From positions 108,828,850 through 108,892,849 of the forward strand of contig JBAIZL010000001.1 of assembly GCA_036971475.1 (NCBI GenBank): 64,000 bases of DNA. The letters are read 5' to 3'. Within the stretch, counting starts at the first letter, position 1. The number at the start of each line of letters is the position of its first letter. Of this stretch, positions 22,575-34,030 are shown in pieces. A program made the position numbers and the translations under genes. The DNA is from Prosapia bicincta (lineage: Eukaryota > Arthropoda > Insecta > Hemiptera > Cercopidae). The notes below the pieces were generated by a model. It ran no database searches, was not told the DNA's origin, and worked only from the letters and a program-made list of their open reading frames with translations.

Positions 22575-24595
22575 TGCAGCGGCCAGAATGTCCGATGCAA
22601 AGAATCTGGGTAATTGTACAGAATACCAGAATCAAACCTAACCGGGTTAAATAATTGACTAAATTTATATATAAAAATTTTAAAACATTATAATAATAAT
22701 AATATTAAAACTAGGGTAAATAATAGTAAAATGAAGAAAATTAGAAATAACTTTAGACTTAAAAAACATAAATTATAAGCAATAAGAAAAATTATCACTT
22801 CACAGTGGATAGCCTAAATTATGTAAACAAAAAAAGACGGTAATTGTGTAGTATAACAAACTAGGCCTAGATGCCGGCTATTAAAATAATTGTACTTAAA
22901 AATAATCAGGAATAAAGAATGTAAATTTATAAGATGTGAGGAAAGTAAATTAGGCCTAGCTAGGGAAAATAGTATTTATGTAAAAGTAAAGATTAAATGT
23001 TAAAGTGTAATAGCCTAAGAAATTAGGTTATAATAGAAGAAGTCATATTTGATTTCGGAAAAATCCGCTTAGGGCATTGATTATAAATCTTGTCACTACG
23101 AAACGAAAGCGCTACAGTCGAACTTTGGATTAAGAATGTTAAAAAGTTAATTAAATTAAATGAGAAGAAATAAAGTCAAATACGTTATTAAATAAAAGGT
23201 AAAAATGCAAAGGACACATCAGAATACAGAAACGCCTTTTATAAAAAGGGAAACTAATCTTAGTTCAGAATTTCCGAACAAACAAAGTCAATTGCCATGG
23301 CAACGGCTTTCTGATTGGTCAAAAGTTGAAAAATGGATACTGGGACGTGGGAAGTTTGAAATTGGAGAAGGAGGCCTCACAAAAGAACGCTATCCAAGAT
23401 CAGAATGCATTAGGCTCTCAAAGCGAGCAGACGTGTTTTTGTACCATGCGATCAGGACAAGAAAAAATGTGCTAAAAACAGAGTAAAAAGTGCTACGATG
23501 TGATCAGGGGAAGGAAGATATATATGAGCAAGGGTTCATATATACCCAGAACAAAATTTCGACCACCAAAATGCAAAATTAAAGAAAATAAGAAGATTAA
23601 CCGAAATTATGGAGAGACGCCTACCTACCAAGACCCTTGAAGCTGTAACAGGACCGACAGATGACAACATTAATGAAGATAAAAAGATTTCTACAGTACA
23701 AGGTTATATAATCAATTTAATTATTCTTTTTTAAATAACATTTTACTTCAAATTATATTAACTTAATTTCAAAATTAAATAAGATGGGAATAACCTAAGG
23801 GACTGATTAGTCAACTCTCTTAGGTTACCCAAATTTAAGTAATAAAGATTCAAAATTGACTTTCCATTCCCATTGCTGTGGGAATGTATGGATTAAGTAT
23901 AAAGATGTATATCTTATATGGCTTTTTCTAAGTGAATTTCTAATGAATAACTTCCAAAGAAGTTAATTGTTCAAGGCCTAGCCTAAAGGCATTACATAGT
24001 AATATTAAGTGTTTGAAAAAGAATCAGATTTTAAAATATGTTAAATTTAACTCTACTAATCAAAATTATATACAAAATTAATTATGGTAACTTTGATAAT
24101 TTAAATTATATGTAAAATTAATGATAATAAGAAAATTTAAAAACAGAAGGAGATAATAATGTTTAGTTAAATGGCAAGTTGTATGAAATTTTGAAAAAAT
24201 AATTAGTCAAGAAAATCCTGTGAAATTAAATAAAAACAATAATAATTAATTTGAACCTTGGAACAAATAAATAAAAATGTATATTTTCCAATTAGCTGTG
24301 TTTTCATTCTAGATAAGATAAGTTCACTAGGTATCCAGGTATAGTCTTTAAATCACAAGTGTCTCTCAAAGATTCCACTACCCGAAAAGGAGCTTGAACA
24401 GGGCTTATCGGAGGCTAATTGGTTTTATCAAAAATTCAGGGGTTGGTTCCTCTGAGAGGTTTATTCCTTGAGGCACAGGTCTATGAAATTAGGTTCGTAG
24501 TCAATGGATAAACCATTACTTTCTTACTGACTTAGCAAATGAGGAAGAGAAATAAACAACGGCAAAGGTTATAAAAAGTAAGTCGGTAAGACAGG
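22575..24595. other. 2,021-bp segment present only in the left arm
   Basis: The right arm passes directly from the partner of 22574 to the partner of 24596 (junction near 33535-33542). CAGG occurs at both ends in the left arm (22571-22574 and 24592-24595), so the right arm most simply lost the segment by a deletion at 4-bp microhomology. A 4-bp target duplication of an insertion is the alternative, but no inverted or LTR-like ends are visible. The segment is AT-richer than the arms. It holds a 93-codon open frame (23205-23486) with no recognised domain and an X-box-like motif inside it. Confidence 0.8.
23292..23318 (+). promoter_or_regulatory. X-box-like palindrome with a nearby inverted CCAAT box
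   Basis: TTGCCATGGCAA (23292-23303) is a perfect 12-bp palindrome matching the RFX-factor X-box half-sites, flanked by a further C on its right. ATTGG, an inverted CCAAT, lies at 23314-23318. X-boxes drive RFX-dependent genes, such as ciliary genes in animals. With no gene nearby this may be coincidence. Confidence 0.3.
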
Positions 24596-24689
24596 GTAAA
24601 CGACTGCCAAACTCAAAATTTGTCTATCCTACTAAATTAATAAACAATACACTCAGCCTTTAAGTAAAGCTACACAAGAGCAGGGCTAG

Positions 24690-25240
24690 GATGGTTGCTA
24701 TACCAACTACCAAGACAAATACCCCCACCAAGTCCTAGGTAAAGCTACCACGGAGTTAGACCTTAGGTAAAGCTAACACGGAGCAAAGCCTCGTGTAAAA
24801 GCTATCCCGAAGCCACGCCCTAGGTAAAGTAACCCAGGAACTAGACCTCCGGTAAAGCTACCACGGAGTTAAACCTTAGGTAAAGCTAACACGGAGCAAA
24901 GCCTCGGGTAAAAGCTATCCCGAAGTCATGCCCTAGGTAAAGTAACCCAGGAACCGGACCATCGGTAAAGCTACCACAGAATCGGAGCTTAGGTAAAGCT
25001 ACCACAGAGTTAGACCTTAGGTAAAGCTAACACGGAGCAAAGCCTCGTGTAAAAGCTATCCCGAAGCCTTGCCCTAGGTAAAGTAACCCAGGAACCAGAC
25101 CATCGGTAAAGCTACCACGGAGTCGGGGCCTAAGTAAAGCTACCATGGAGTTAGACCATAGGTAAAGCAAACACGGAGCAAGGACTCAGGTGAAAGCCAT
25201 CTCGAAGCCTGCCGATAGGTAAAGTAACCCTGGATTCAGG
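24690..25240 (+). repeat. About 113-bp tandem array of four-part units (left arm)
   Basis: Each unit has four related parts built on GGTAAAGCTA or GGTAAAGTAA: TACCACGGAGTTAGACC, TAACACGGAGCAAAGCC, AAAAGCTATCCCGAAGCC and AAAGTAACCCAGGAACC. About four to five units are present. The mirror array is at about 32885-33415. The short shared core suggests growth from a roughly 28-bp ancestor. Confidence 0.85.
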
Positions 25241-25386
25241 CATCAAGTGGGGGGTGGTTATCAAATAATATATGAAATTACCCAAAAATGATCGGTTAGA
25301 TCAAACGACCAACGACCTACATAGAGTTCAAATAGTCAACAAGTTGAATCAACCAATCACAACGCAGGGGCCCGGTAGGCCTACGT

Positions 25387-26133
25387 AAACGGTCAATGTA
25401 AGACGAGAAGGCCTATATAACGTGTTAAACCAATATATATGACAGCCCACATAATGTGTTAAACAAATATGCAAGCCTACATACATACTATGCTAGGCCG
25501 ACATACTATGTCGGTAAATCACCGGCCAAAGCCTATATGAACTGAGATAGTTTCACCTCATATATCAGGTAGAACCACGGGCAGGCAACCGTATAATATG
25601 GGGAGTACTATAAGGTATAGCTAAACCAATATATACGATAGCCCACATAATGTGTTAAACAAATACGCAAGCTTGCATACATACTATGCTAGGCCTACAT
25701 ACATGAATCCCTAAATGCGCCTACTATGTCGGTAAATCACTGGCCACAGCCTATATGAACTGAGATAGTTTCACCTCATATATCAGGTAGAACCTGGCAA
25801 TCGTATAATATGGGAGGTACTATTAGGTACATCTACCAATGCATAACCTATCAGGCCCACGTAAAGATTTAATATATCTGATGACGTACGAGCGACATGC
25901 GCACCTATAACCAGAGTGGCCTACCCCTAAATAAAATGGCTGATGCGGGGCAAAGGGTTATGATTGCAAGCCTAAAACTCGAGCGGCCGTGTCGTTGTGA
26001 ATGTAGGCGCATGTTTATGATCTGAATACTGTATCAAATTACTATGTAATATCGTCATACCACGGTATACATATATATAATCAGAAATCAGTGTAAATAA
26101 TCAAATAGCATCAATGGATATATCCTATAGCTG
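25387..26133. other. 747-bp segment present only in the left arm
   Basis: In the right arm the partners of 25386 and 26134 are joined by about ten unrelated bases (GTAGGTAAGC, seen inverted near 32738-32747). A clean gap with short filler is typical of a deletion repaired by end joining. The segment itself contains two diverged copies of a CATACATACTATGCTAGGC-type block and a CAGGTAGAACC block that recur further inward. Confidence 0.75.
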
Positions 26134-27560
26134 CAAATGTATCTAGATATAAAAGGTATATATGGAGAAACACTAATAAAGAGGCCCATCACAAAACGTG
26201 AATAAATATATGTTATAAAACGATCCTAAAACGATGCTAAACCAACATGCATGCTATCATACATATTCGTATATACCATGTTAAGCCTACATACATGATA
26301 GTCCACATAATGTGTTAAACAAATATGCATGTAAACCTGCATACATACTATGCTAAGCCGACTTACATGAATCCCTAAATGTGCCTACTATGTCGGTAAA
26401 CCGCCGGCCAAAGCCTATATGATCTAAGCCTGACACACATTTACACCTCGTCTATCAGGTAGAACCTGGCAACCGTATAATAAGGGAAGTACTATATGGT
26501 ATAGCTAACAATGCATAACCTATCACGCCCATCACGGTCAACAAATATTACAATACAATTAAAAAAAAAAAGTCGCGCAACCTCTATACATACAGTGCTA
26601 AGCCAACATTCAGGCATATATACTATGTTAAAACAGCGTGCAATATACTCTAAATAGCCAAATATACGTTGTTAAACCAATATGCAGGTTATGCCAATAT
26701 AAACCAATATGCCTATATAATATGTTAAGCCTGTATAAGTGATTGCCCTTATAGTGTGTTCAATAAATATGCGTGTAAACCAAATAAATACTCTGGTAAG
26801 CCAACATGCATGCTATCATAGATAGGCGTATATACTATGTTAGGCCTACATATCGCGTTAAACAAACATGTGTAAGCCACCATACATATTATGCTAAGCC
26901 GACAAGGGCCTACAAATTGTAACACATTATATCCACTGCATAGTTTAGTTAAACGGCTATCACGCACTATCCTACAGGTACCACATAATACCTGATCAAT
27001 AACACATAGTATCCAATGCATAGCCTGACGAAGGTTTAATATATAGTATCCAGAGGCCTCGCTAATGATTAACACGTTGTATCCATAAGGCCTACTATGT
27101 CGGTAAACCACAGGCCCAAGCTTATATGATCAGAGTCCGACACACATTTTCACCCCGTCTATCAGGTAGAACCTCAGGCAGGCGGCTGTATAATACGGGA
27201 AGTACTATATCGTATAGCTAACAATGCATAACCTATCACGCCCATGACGGTCAGCAAATACTACAATATAATTAAAAAAAAAAGTCGCGCAACCTATATA
27301 CATACAGTGCTAACCAATATAGGCATATATACTATGTTAAACCAACATGCAATATAATCTAAATAGCCATATATACGCTGTTAAACAAATATGCGTGTAA
27401 AACTACATAAATACTATGGTAAGCCAACATGCATGCTATCATACTATGTTAAGCCCAAATACATAATAGAATACATAATGTGTTAAACATATATGTGTGT
27501 AAGCCAGCATAGATATTATGCTAAGAAGACATGGACCTACAAAGTATAACACATTATATT
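26134..27560 (+). repeat. Degenerate long-period array, left arm (includes a 120-codon open frame)
   Basis: Blocks containing ATACTATGCTAAGCC, GTGTTAAACAAATATGC and a TATCAGGTAGAACC...GTATAATA unit recur two to three times over about 1.4 kb. A 120-codon open frame (26749-27111, minus strand) falls in this array. Its mirror at 31759-32121 (plus) differs by one residue, Thr versus Ala. It has no domain, is rich in repeated CYNVL-type words, and is most likely a chance frame. Confidence 0.7.
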
Positions 27561-29030
27561 CGGTGCATAGTTTAGCTAATAGATATCACACACTAACCTA
27601 CAAGCTGCCCACAAATTACCACATAATACCTGTTACATAGCCCGGATAATCATTAACGCATAGCGGCCGATGCAAGTCATGACTAGGGCTAACACAACAT
27701 ATTCAAACCATAGCCTGACTAGGGCTAACACATAGTATCCGATGAGAAGTATGAATACAAAGTAACACATAATATCCGTTGCATAGCTCGGCTAAAGTTC
27801 GTCATATAGCACCCGAAGTATAGCTTGACAAACACATAGCATCTCATGAGCGGCGTGATATAAGGTAACACATAGTATCCGATACACAACCTAGGATCGA
27901 ATATGACGTCGTCCAGGTGGAGAACAAGATGGTGGCAGTGTTGATACCGACTTCAAAAAGGGCTATGGCCTGTGTAGGCTAGATCAAATAACCAACGTTT
28001 CAACTAAACTACTGTCATACGCGTAGTTTAACCAACCAACATACGTGAAGTTCAAACGAACAGCATTGACACCAAGTCCAAATAGGCTATGGCGGCTATG
28101 CCCAGATCAACGTATCAGCTAATCAAAATGAAAAACTTACGCTAATCAACCAACATCTACACCGAGGTCAAATGGGTTATGGTTAGCGAAGGCACTAGCA
28201 AAAGCTTTAAGCCTTAGACATAATTATAGCTATCAACGCATACCAAAATAGCTATGCAGAAACCGTCAAGGCCATTACACATATTGTACAGGTATGTTCT
28301 CCATCAAACCGAGACTTTAGACACCATCTCTGTAAAACAGCTAACAAATTATACTCTACCACAATAGGTATGTCAAAACTGTTACCGGCTCATAATCTAA
28401 GACAGTGGTTACGTAACGCCCTTTATCAATTTAAGACCTTAAGAGATATCTTCGTAAAGACAGCTACCAATCCATACTATATCACAATAGTTACGTTAGA
28501 GCTACCGCTGCTCACCCTACCATAATAGCTACGTACAGACGGTTAATATTGTATAACCTATCACAAGACTTTTGTAAAAACAGCTAGGCATAACCTGTCA
28601 CACAATAACTGCGTAAAGGCAGCTAACAAGGCCTACCCCATTAAAATAGCTACGAAAAGATAACAACCAATACATAACTTATCATAATAGCTATGTAAAG
28701 ACAGCTAAAGATGCATAACCTAACTCAGTAATGATTGCTATTAAATAATGAACCATTACACTAGCCACGTAAAGACAGCTACCAACATCACAATAGCTAC
28801 GTAAAAACAGTTATCGATCCGTGACCAAGATAATACTTACGTAAGATCTATATCAGTGCTAAGACAATAACTCCGTAAGGAAAACCTACCACTTCATGAA
28901 CTACGACAACAGCAAGGTGTGGACGGCTACCAATACATTACTTATCACAGCTACCAACACATAACTCGGCACACTAGCTAAGTAAATAGCGCTACGATTG
29001 AATAGCCTATCACACAGGCTAATTGAGGGT
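27560..29030 (+). repeat. Degenerate short-unit arrays, inner left arm
   Basis: Two array types follow one another. The first (about 27560-27900) repeats AACACATAGTATCCGATG-like words. The second (about 28200-29030) repeats a roughly 45-bp AATAGCTACGTAAAGACAGC-like word with heavy divergence. Between them is a segment with CAACCAACATACGTGAAG-like repeats. The mirror lies at about 29745-31215. Confidence 0.7.
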
Positions 29031-29102
29031 CACTAACTAAACCATCACAATATCTCTGTACATGGCAGATGGCGTGATGATCCTCATCTTTATCGCACAC
29101 CT

Positions 29103-29298
29103 AACAGTAGGTTAGGTTAGAAGCACTCTGGCTAGCTTAGGTTAGTGGGTTGAAAATAATTTTTTCTAAAAACTACCCCTCTAGACGTGGTTGAACACCC
29201 AACAGTAGGTTAGGTTAGAAGCACTCTGGCTAGCTTAGGCTAGTGGGTTGAAAATAATTTTTTCTAAAAACTACCCCTCTAGACGTGGTTGAACCCTC
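29103..29298 (+). repeat. 98-bp tandem pair at the inner end of the left arm
   Basis: AACAGTAGGTTAGGTTAGAA occurs at 29103 and 29201, each followed by the same AGCACTCTGGCTAGCTTAGG block and CTACCCCTCTAGACGTGG. The pair is mirrored in the right arm (about 29476-29671). The block is homologous to the outermost arm sequence, in opposite orientation. Confidence 0.88.
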
Positions 29299-29356
29299 CC
29301 CCAAGGCTACGATCAAGGTCACATCGACCGCCTGCATCATCCATAAACCACCCCTA

Positions 29357-29417
29357 ACTTTCAAAGGTTGGTCGTATCTCCATCACGGGCATCACTGACC
29401 TGTGGTTGTAGAAGTTA
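29357..29417. other. Central spacer of the palindrome (about 61 bp)
   Basis: The only part of the 13 kb without an inverted partner at the axis. It contains GGTTGGTCGTATCTCCATC. I see no motif, open frame or residual terminus in it. Confidence 0.8.
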
Positions 29418-30120
29418 TGGGTGGTTTTGGATGATGCAGGCGGTCGATGGGACCTTGATCGTAGCCTTGGGGGAGGGTTCAACCACGTCTAGAGGGGTAG
29501 TTTTTAGAAAAAATTATTTTCAACCCACTAACCTAAGCTAGCCAGAGTGCTTCTAACCTAACCTACTGTTGGGTGTTCAACCACGTCTAGAGGGGTAGTT
29601 TTTAGAAAAAATTATTTTCAACCCACTAACCTAAGCTAGCCAGAGTGCTTCTAACCTAACCTACTGTTAGGTGTGCGATAAAGATGAGGATCATCACGCC
29701 ATCTGCCATGTACAGAGATATTGTGATGGTTTAGTTAGTGACCCTCAATTAGCCTGTGTGATAGGCTATTCAATCGTAGCGCTATTTACTTAGCTAGTGT
29801 GCCGAGTTATGTGTTGGTAGCTGTGATAAGTAATGTATTGGTAGCCGTCCACACCTTGCTGTTGTCGTAGTTCATGAAGTGGTAGGTTTTCCTTACGGAG
29901 TTATTGTCTTAGCACTGATATAGATCTTACGTAAGTATTATCTTGGTCACGGATCGATAACTGTTTTTACGTAGCTATTGTGATGTTGGTAGCTGTCTTT
30001 ACGTGGCTAGTGTAATGGTTCATTATTTAATAGCAATCATTACTGAGTTAGGTTATGCATCTTTAGCTGTCTTTACATAGCTATTATGATAAGTTATGTA
30101 TTGGTTGTTATCTTTTCGTA

Positions 30121-30318
30121 GCTATTTTAATGGGGTAGGCATTGTTAGCTGCCTTTACGCATTTATTGTCTTTACATAGCTAATATGATAGGGTATGTAT
30201 TGGATGTTATCTTTTCGTAGCTATTTTAATGGGGCAGGCCTTGTTAGCTGCCTTTACGCAGTTATTGTGTGACAGGTTATGCCTAGCTGTTTTTACATAA
30301 GTCTTGTGATAGGTTATA
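30121..30318 (-). repeat. 99-bp tandem duplication found only in the right arm
   Basis: GCTATTTTAATGGGG followed by TAGGC or CAGGC occurs at 30121 and 30220; the left arm has a single unit (near 28640). The two right-arm units differ from one another at several sites, so the left arm more likely lost a unit than the right arm recently gained one. Confidence 0.75.
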
Positions 30319-32884
30319 CAATATTAACCGTCTGTACGTAGCTATTATGGTAGGGTGAGCAGCGGTAGCTCTAACGTAACTATTGTGATATAGTATGGAT
30401 TGGTAGCTGTCTTTACGAAGATATCTCTTAAGGTCTTAAATTGATAAAGGGCGTTACGTAACCACTGTCTTAGATTATGAGCCGGTAACAGTTTTGACAT
30501 ACCTATTGTGGTAGAGTATAATTTGTTAGCTGTTTTACAGAGATGGTGTCTAAAGTCTCGGTTTGATGGAGAACATACCTGTACAATATGTGTAATGGCC
30601 TTGACGGTTTCTGCATAGCTATTTTGGTATGCGTTGATAGCTATAATTATGTCTAAGGCTTAAAGCTTTTGCTAGTGCCTTCGCTAACCATAACCCATTT
30701 GACCTCGGTGTAGATGTTGGTTGATTAGCGTAAGTTTTTCATTTTGATTAGCTGATACGTTGATCTGGGCATAGCCGCCATAGCCTATTTGGACTTGGTG
30801 TCAATGCTGTTCGTTTGAACTTCACGTATGTTGGTTGGTTAAACTACGCGTATGACAGTAGTTTAGTTGAAACGTTGGTTATTTGATCTAGCCTACACAG
30901 GCCATAGCCCTTTTTGAAGTCGGTATCAACACTGCCACCATCTTGTTCTCCACCTGGACGACGTCATATTCGATCCTAGGTTGTGTATCGGATACTATGT
31001 GTTACCTTATATCACGCCGCTCATGAGATGCTATGTGTTTGTCAAGCTATACTTCGGGTGCTATATGACGAACTTTAGCCGAGCTATGCAACGGATATTA
31101 TGTGTTACTTTGTATTCATACTTCTCATCGGATACTATGTGTTAGCCCTAGTCAGGCTATGGTTTGAATATGTTGTGTTAGCCCTAGTCATGACTTGCAT
31201 CGGCCGCTATGCGTTAATGATTATCCGGGCTATGTAACAGGTATTATGTGGTAATTTGTGGGCAGCTTGTAGGTTAGTGTGTGATATCTATTAGCTAAAC
31301 TATGCACCGAATATAATGTGTTATACTTTGTAGGTCCATGTCTTCTTAGCATAATATCTATGCTGGCTTACACACATATATGTTTAACACATTATGTATT
31401 CTATTATGTATTTGGGCTTAACATAGTATGATAGCATGCATGTTGGCTTACCATAGTATTTATGTAGTTTTACACGCATATTTGTTTAACAGCGTATATA
31501 TGGCTATTTAGATTATATTGCATGTTGGTTTAACATAGTATATATGCCTATATTGGTTAGCACTGTATGTATATAGGTTGCGCGACTTTTTTTTTTAATT
31601 ATATTGTAGTATTTGCTGACCGTCATGGGCGTGATAGGTTATGCATTGTTAGCTATACGATATAGTACTTCCCGTATTATACAGCCGCCTGCCTGAGGTT
31701 CTACCTGATAGACGGGGTGAAAATGTGTGTCGGACTCTGATCATATAAGCTTGGGCCTGTGGTTTACCGACATAGTAGGCCTTATGGATACAACGTGTTA
31801 ATCATTAGCGAGGCCTCTGGATACTATATATTAAACCTTCGTCAGGCTATGCATTGGATACTATGTGTTATTGATCAGGTATTATGTGGTACCTGTAGGA
31901 TAGTGCGTGATAGCCGTTTAGCTAAACTATGCAGTGGATATAATGTGTTACAATTTGTAGGCCCTTGTCGGCTTAGCATAATATGTATGGTGGCTTACAC
32001 ATGTTTGTTTAACGCGATATGTAGGCCTAACATAGTATATACGCCTATCTATGATAGTATGCATGTTGGCTTACCAGAGTATTTATTTGGTTTACACGCA
32101 TATTTATTGAACACACTATAAGGGCAATCACTTATACAGGCTTAACATATTATATAGGCATATTGGTTTATATTGGCATAACCTGCATATTGGTTTAACA
32201 ACGTATATTTGGCTATTTAGAGTATATTGCACGCTGTTTTAACATAGTATATATGCCTGAATGTTGGCTTAGCACTGTATGTATAGAGATTGCGCGACTT
32301 TTTTTTTAATTATATTGTAATATTTGTTGACCGTGATGGGCGTGATAGGTTATGCATTGTTAGCTATACCATATAGTACTTCCCTTATTATACGGTTGCC
32401 AGGTTCTACCTGATAGACGAGGTGTAAATGTGTGTCAGGCTTAGATCATATAGGCTTTGGCCGGCGGTTTACCGACATAGTAGGCACATTTAGGGATTCA
32501 TGTAAGTCGGCTTAGCATAGTATGTATGCAGGTTTACATGCATATTTGTTTAACACATTATGTGGACTATCACGTATGTAGGCTTAACATGGTATATACG
32601 AATATGTATGATAGCATGCATGTTGGTTTAGCATCGTTTTAGGATCGTTTTATAACATATATTTATTCACGTTTTGTGATGGGCCTCTTTATTAGTGTTT
32701 CTCCATATATACCTTTTATATCTAGATACATTTGGCTTACCTACACGTAGGCCTACCGGGCCCCTGCGTTGTGATTGGTTGATTCAACTTGTTGACTATT
32801 TGAACTCTATGTAGGTCGTTGGTCGTTTGATCTAACCGATCATTTTTGGGTAATTTCATATATTATTTGATAACCACCCCCCAC

Positions 32885-33415
32885 TTGATGCCTGAATCCA
32901 GGGTTACTTTACCTATCGGCAGGCTTCGAGATGGCTTTCACCTGAGTCCTTGCTCCGTGTTTGCTTTACCTATGGTCTAACTCCATGGTAGCTTTACTTA
33001 GGCCCCGACTCCGTGGTAGCTTTACCGATGGTCTGGTTCCTGGGTTACTTTACCTAGGGCAAGGCTTCGGGATAGCTTTTACACGAGGCTTTGCTCCGTG
33101 TTAGCTTTACCTAAGGTCTAACTCTGTGGTAGCTTTACCTAAGCTCCGATTCTGTGGTAGCTTTACCGATGGTCCGGTTCCTGGGTTACTTTACCTAGGG
33201 CATGACTTCGGGATAGCTTTTACCCGAGGCTTTGCTCCGTGTTAGCTTTACCTAAGGTTTAACTCCGTGGTAGCTTTACCGGAGGTCTAGTTCCTGGGTT
33301 ACTTTACCTAGGGCGTGGCTTCGGGATAGCTTTTACACGAGGCTTTGCTCCGTGTTAGCTTTACCTAAGGTCTAACTCCGTGGTAGCTTTACCTAGGACT
33401 TGGTGGGGGTATTTG
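32885..33415 (-). repeat. About 113-bp tandem array (right-arm mirror of 24690-25240)
   Basis: Same four-part units on the other strand, in the same order and copy number as far as I can read. Confidence 0.85.
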
Positions 33416-33799
33416 TCTTGGTAGTTGGTATAGCAACCATCCTAGCCCTGCTCTTGTGTAGCTTTACTTAAAGGCTGAGTGTATTGTTTATTAATTTAGT
33501 AGGATAGACAAATTTTGAGTTTGGCAGTCGTTTACCCTGGGCCCCTCATCACCCGATTCATTTGGGGTAGACCACTATAGTTAGGGTGAGCCTACTACTT
33601 GCATAGAGTTGCTCGAGCGCTGATACGTCATCAGGTAACCATTAAGTCTTTCCAAAAGTTACCCCTCCACCGGAGCTATTCCTGGGTTACACTACCTAAG
33701 AGGCCTTACTTCAGATAACCATTAAGTCTTTCCAAAAGTTACCCCCTCCACCGGAGCTATTCCGCCTATTATTTTTGGCATTCTGAAGACAACCCACAG

Positions 33800-34030
33800 G
33801 TGAAACCACCCCCGCAATGGTCCATAATAGACTCTACACATATCCCGGACGGTCTTTCGATCAACCCGATCGATTTTCGGCATTTTCGTGTTTTATTTAA
33901 AAACTACCCCCAGGTGAACCGCCCCCGCAGCAGCCCGTACTGGACTCTACACGTATCCCGTACTGTCTGTTGGTCCAACCGATCGATTTTTGGCAATTTC
34001 GTGTTTTTTGTAAAAACTACCCCTAGGTGA
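33800..34030 (+). repeat. About 117-bp tandem pair (right-arm mirror of 22080-22310)
   Basis: Carries the same 76-codon open frame as the left arm with no residue change. Confidence 0.75.

Larger units (their letters stand above)
21561..29356 (+). repeat. Left arm of the palindrome
   Basis: 7.8 kb. It is collinear with the reverse complement of 29418-34549, except for 22575-24595 (absent on the right), 25387-26133 (replaced on the right by about 10 bp) and one 99-bp unit extra on the right. Those differences predict an arm-length difference of about 2,659 bp; the observed value is 2,664 bp. Its outer end (about 21740-21930) reappears inverted at its inner end (about 29160-29356). Confidence 0.9.

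Noticed and set aside
22571..24595. The 2-kb left-only segment as an inserted LTR or DNA transposon with a CAGG duplication
   Set aside because: Its ends (TGCAGCGG and GGTAAGA) are neither inverted nor LTR-like, and it shows no transposon gene. A deletion from the right arm at 4-bp microhomology is simpler.
21940..29580. CCTAACCTAACC words as telomeric repeat
   Set aside because: Only two or three units occur at each place, within larger repeat blocks. This is not a (CCTAA)n array.
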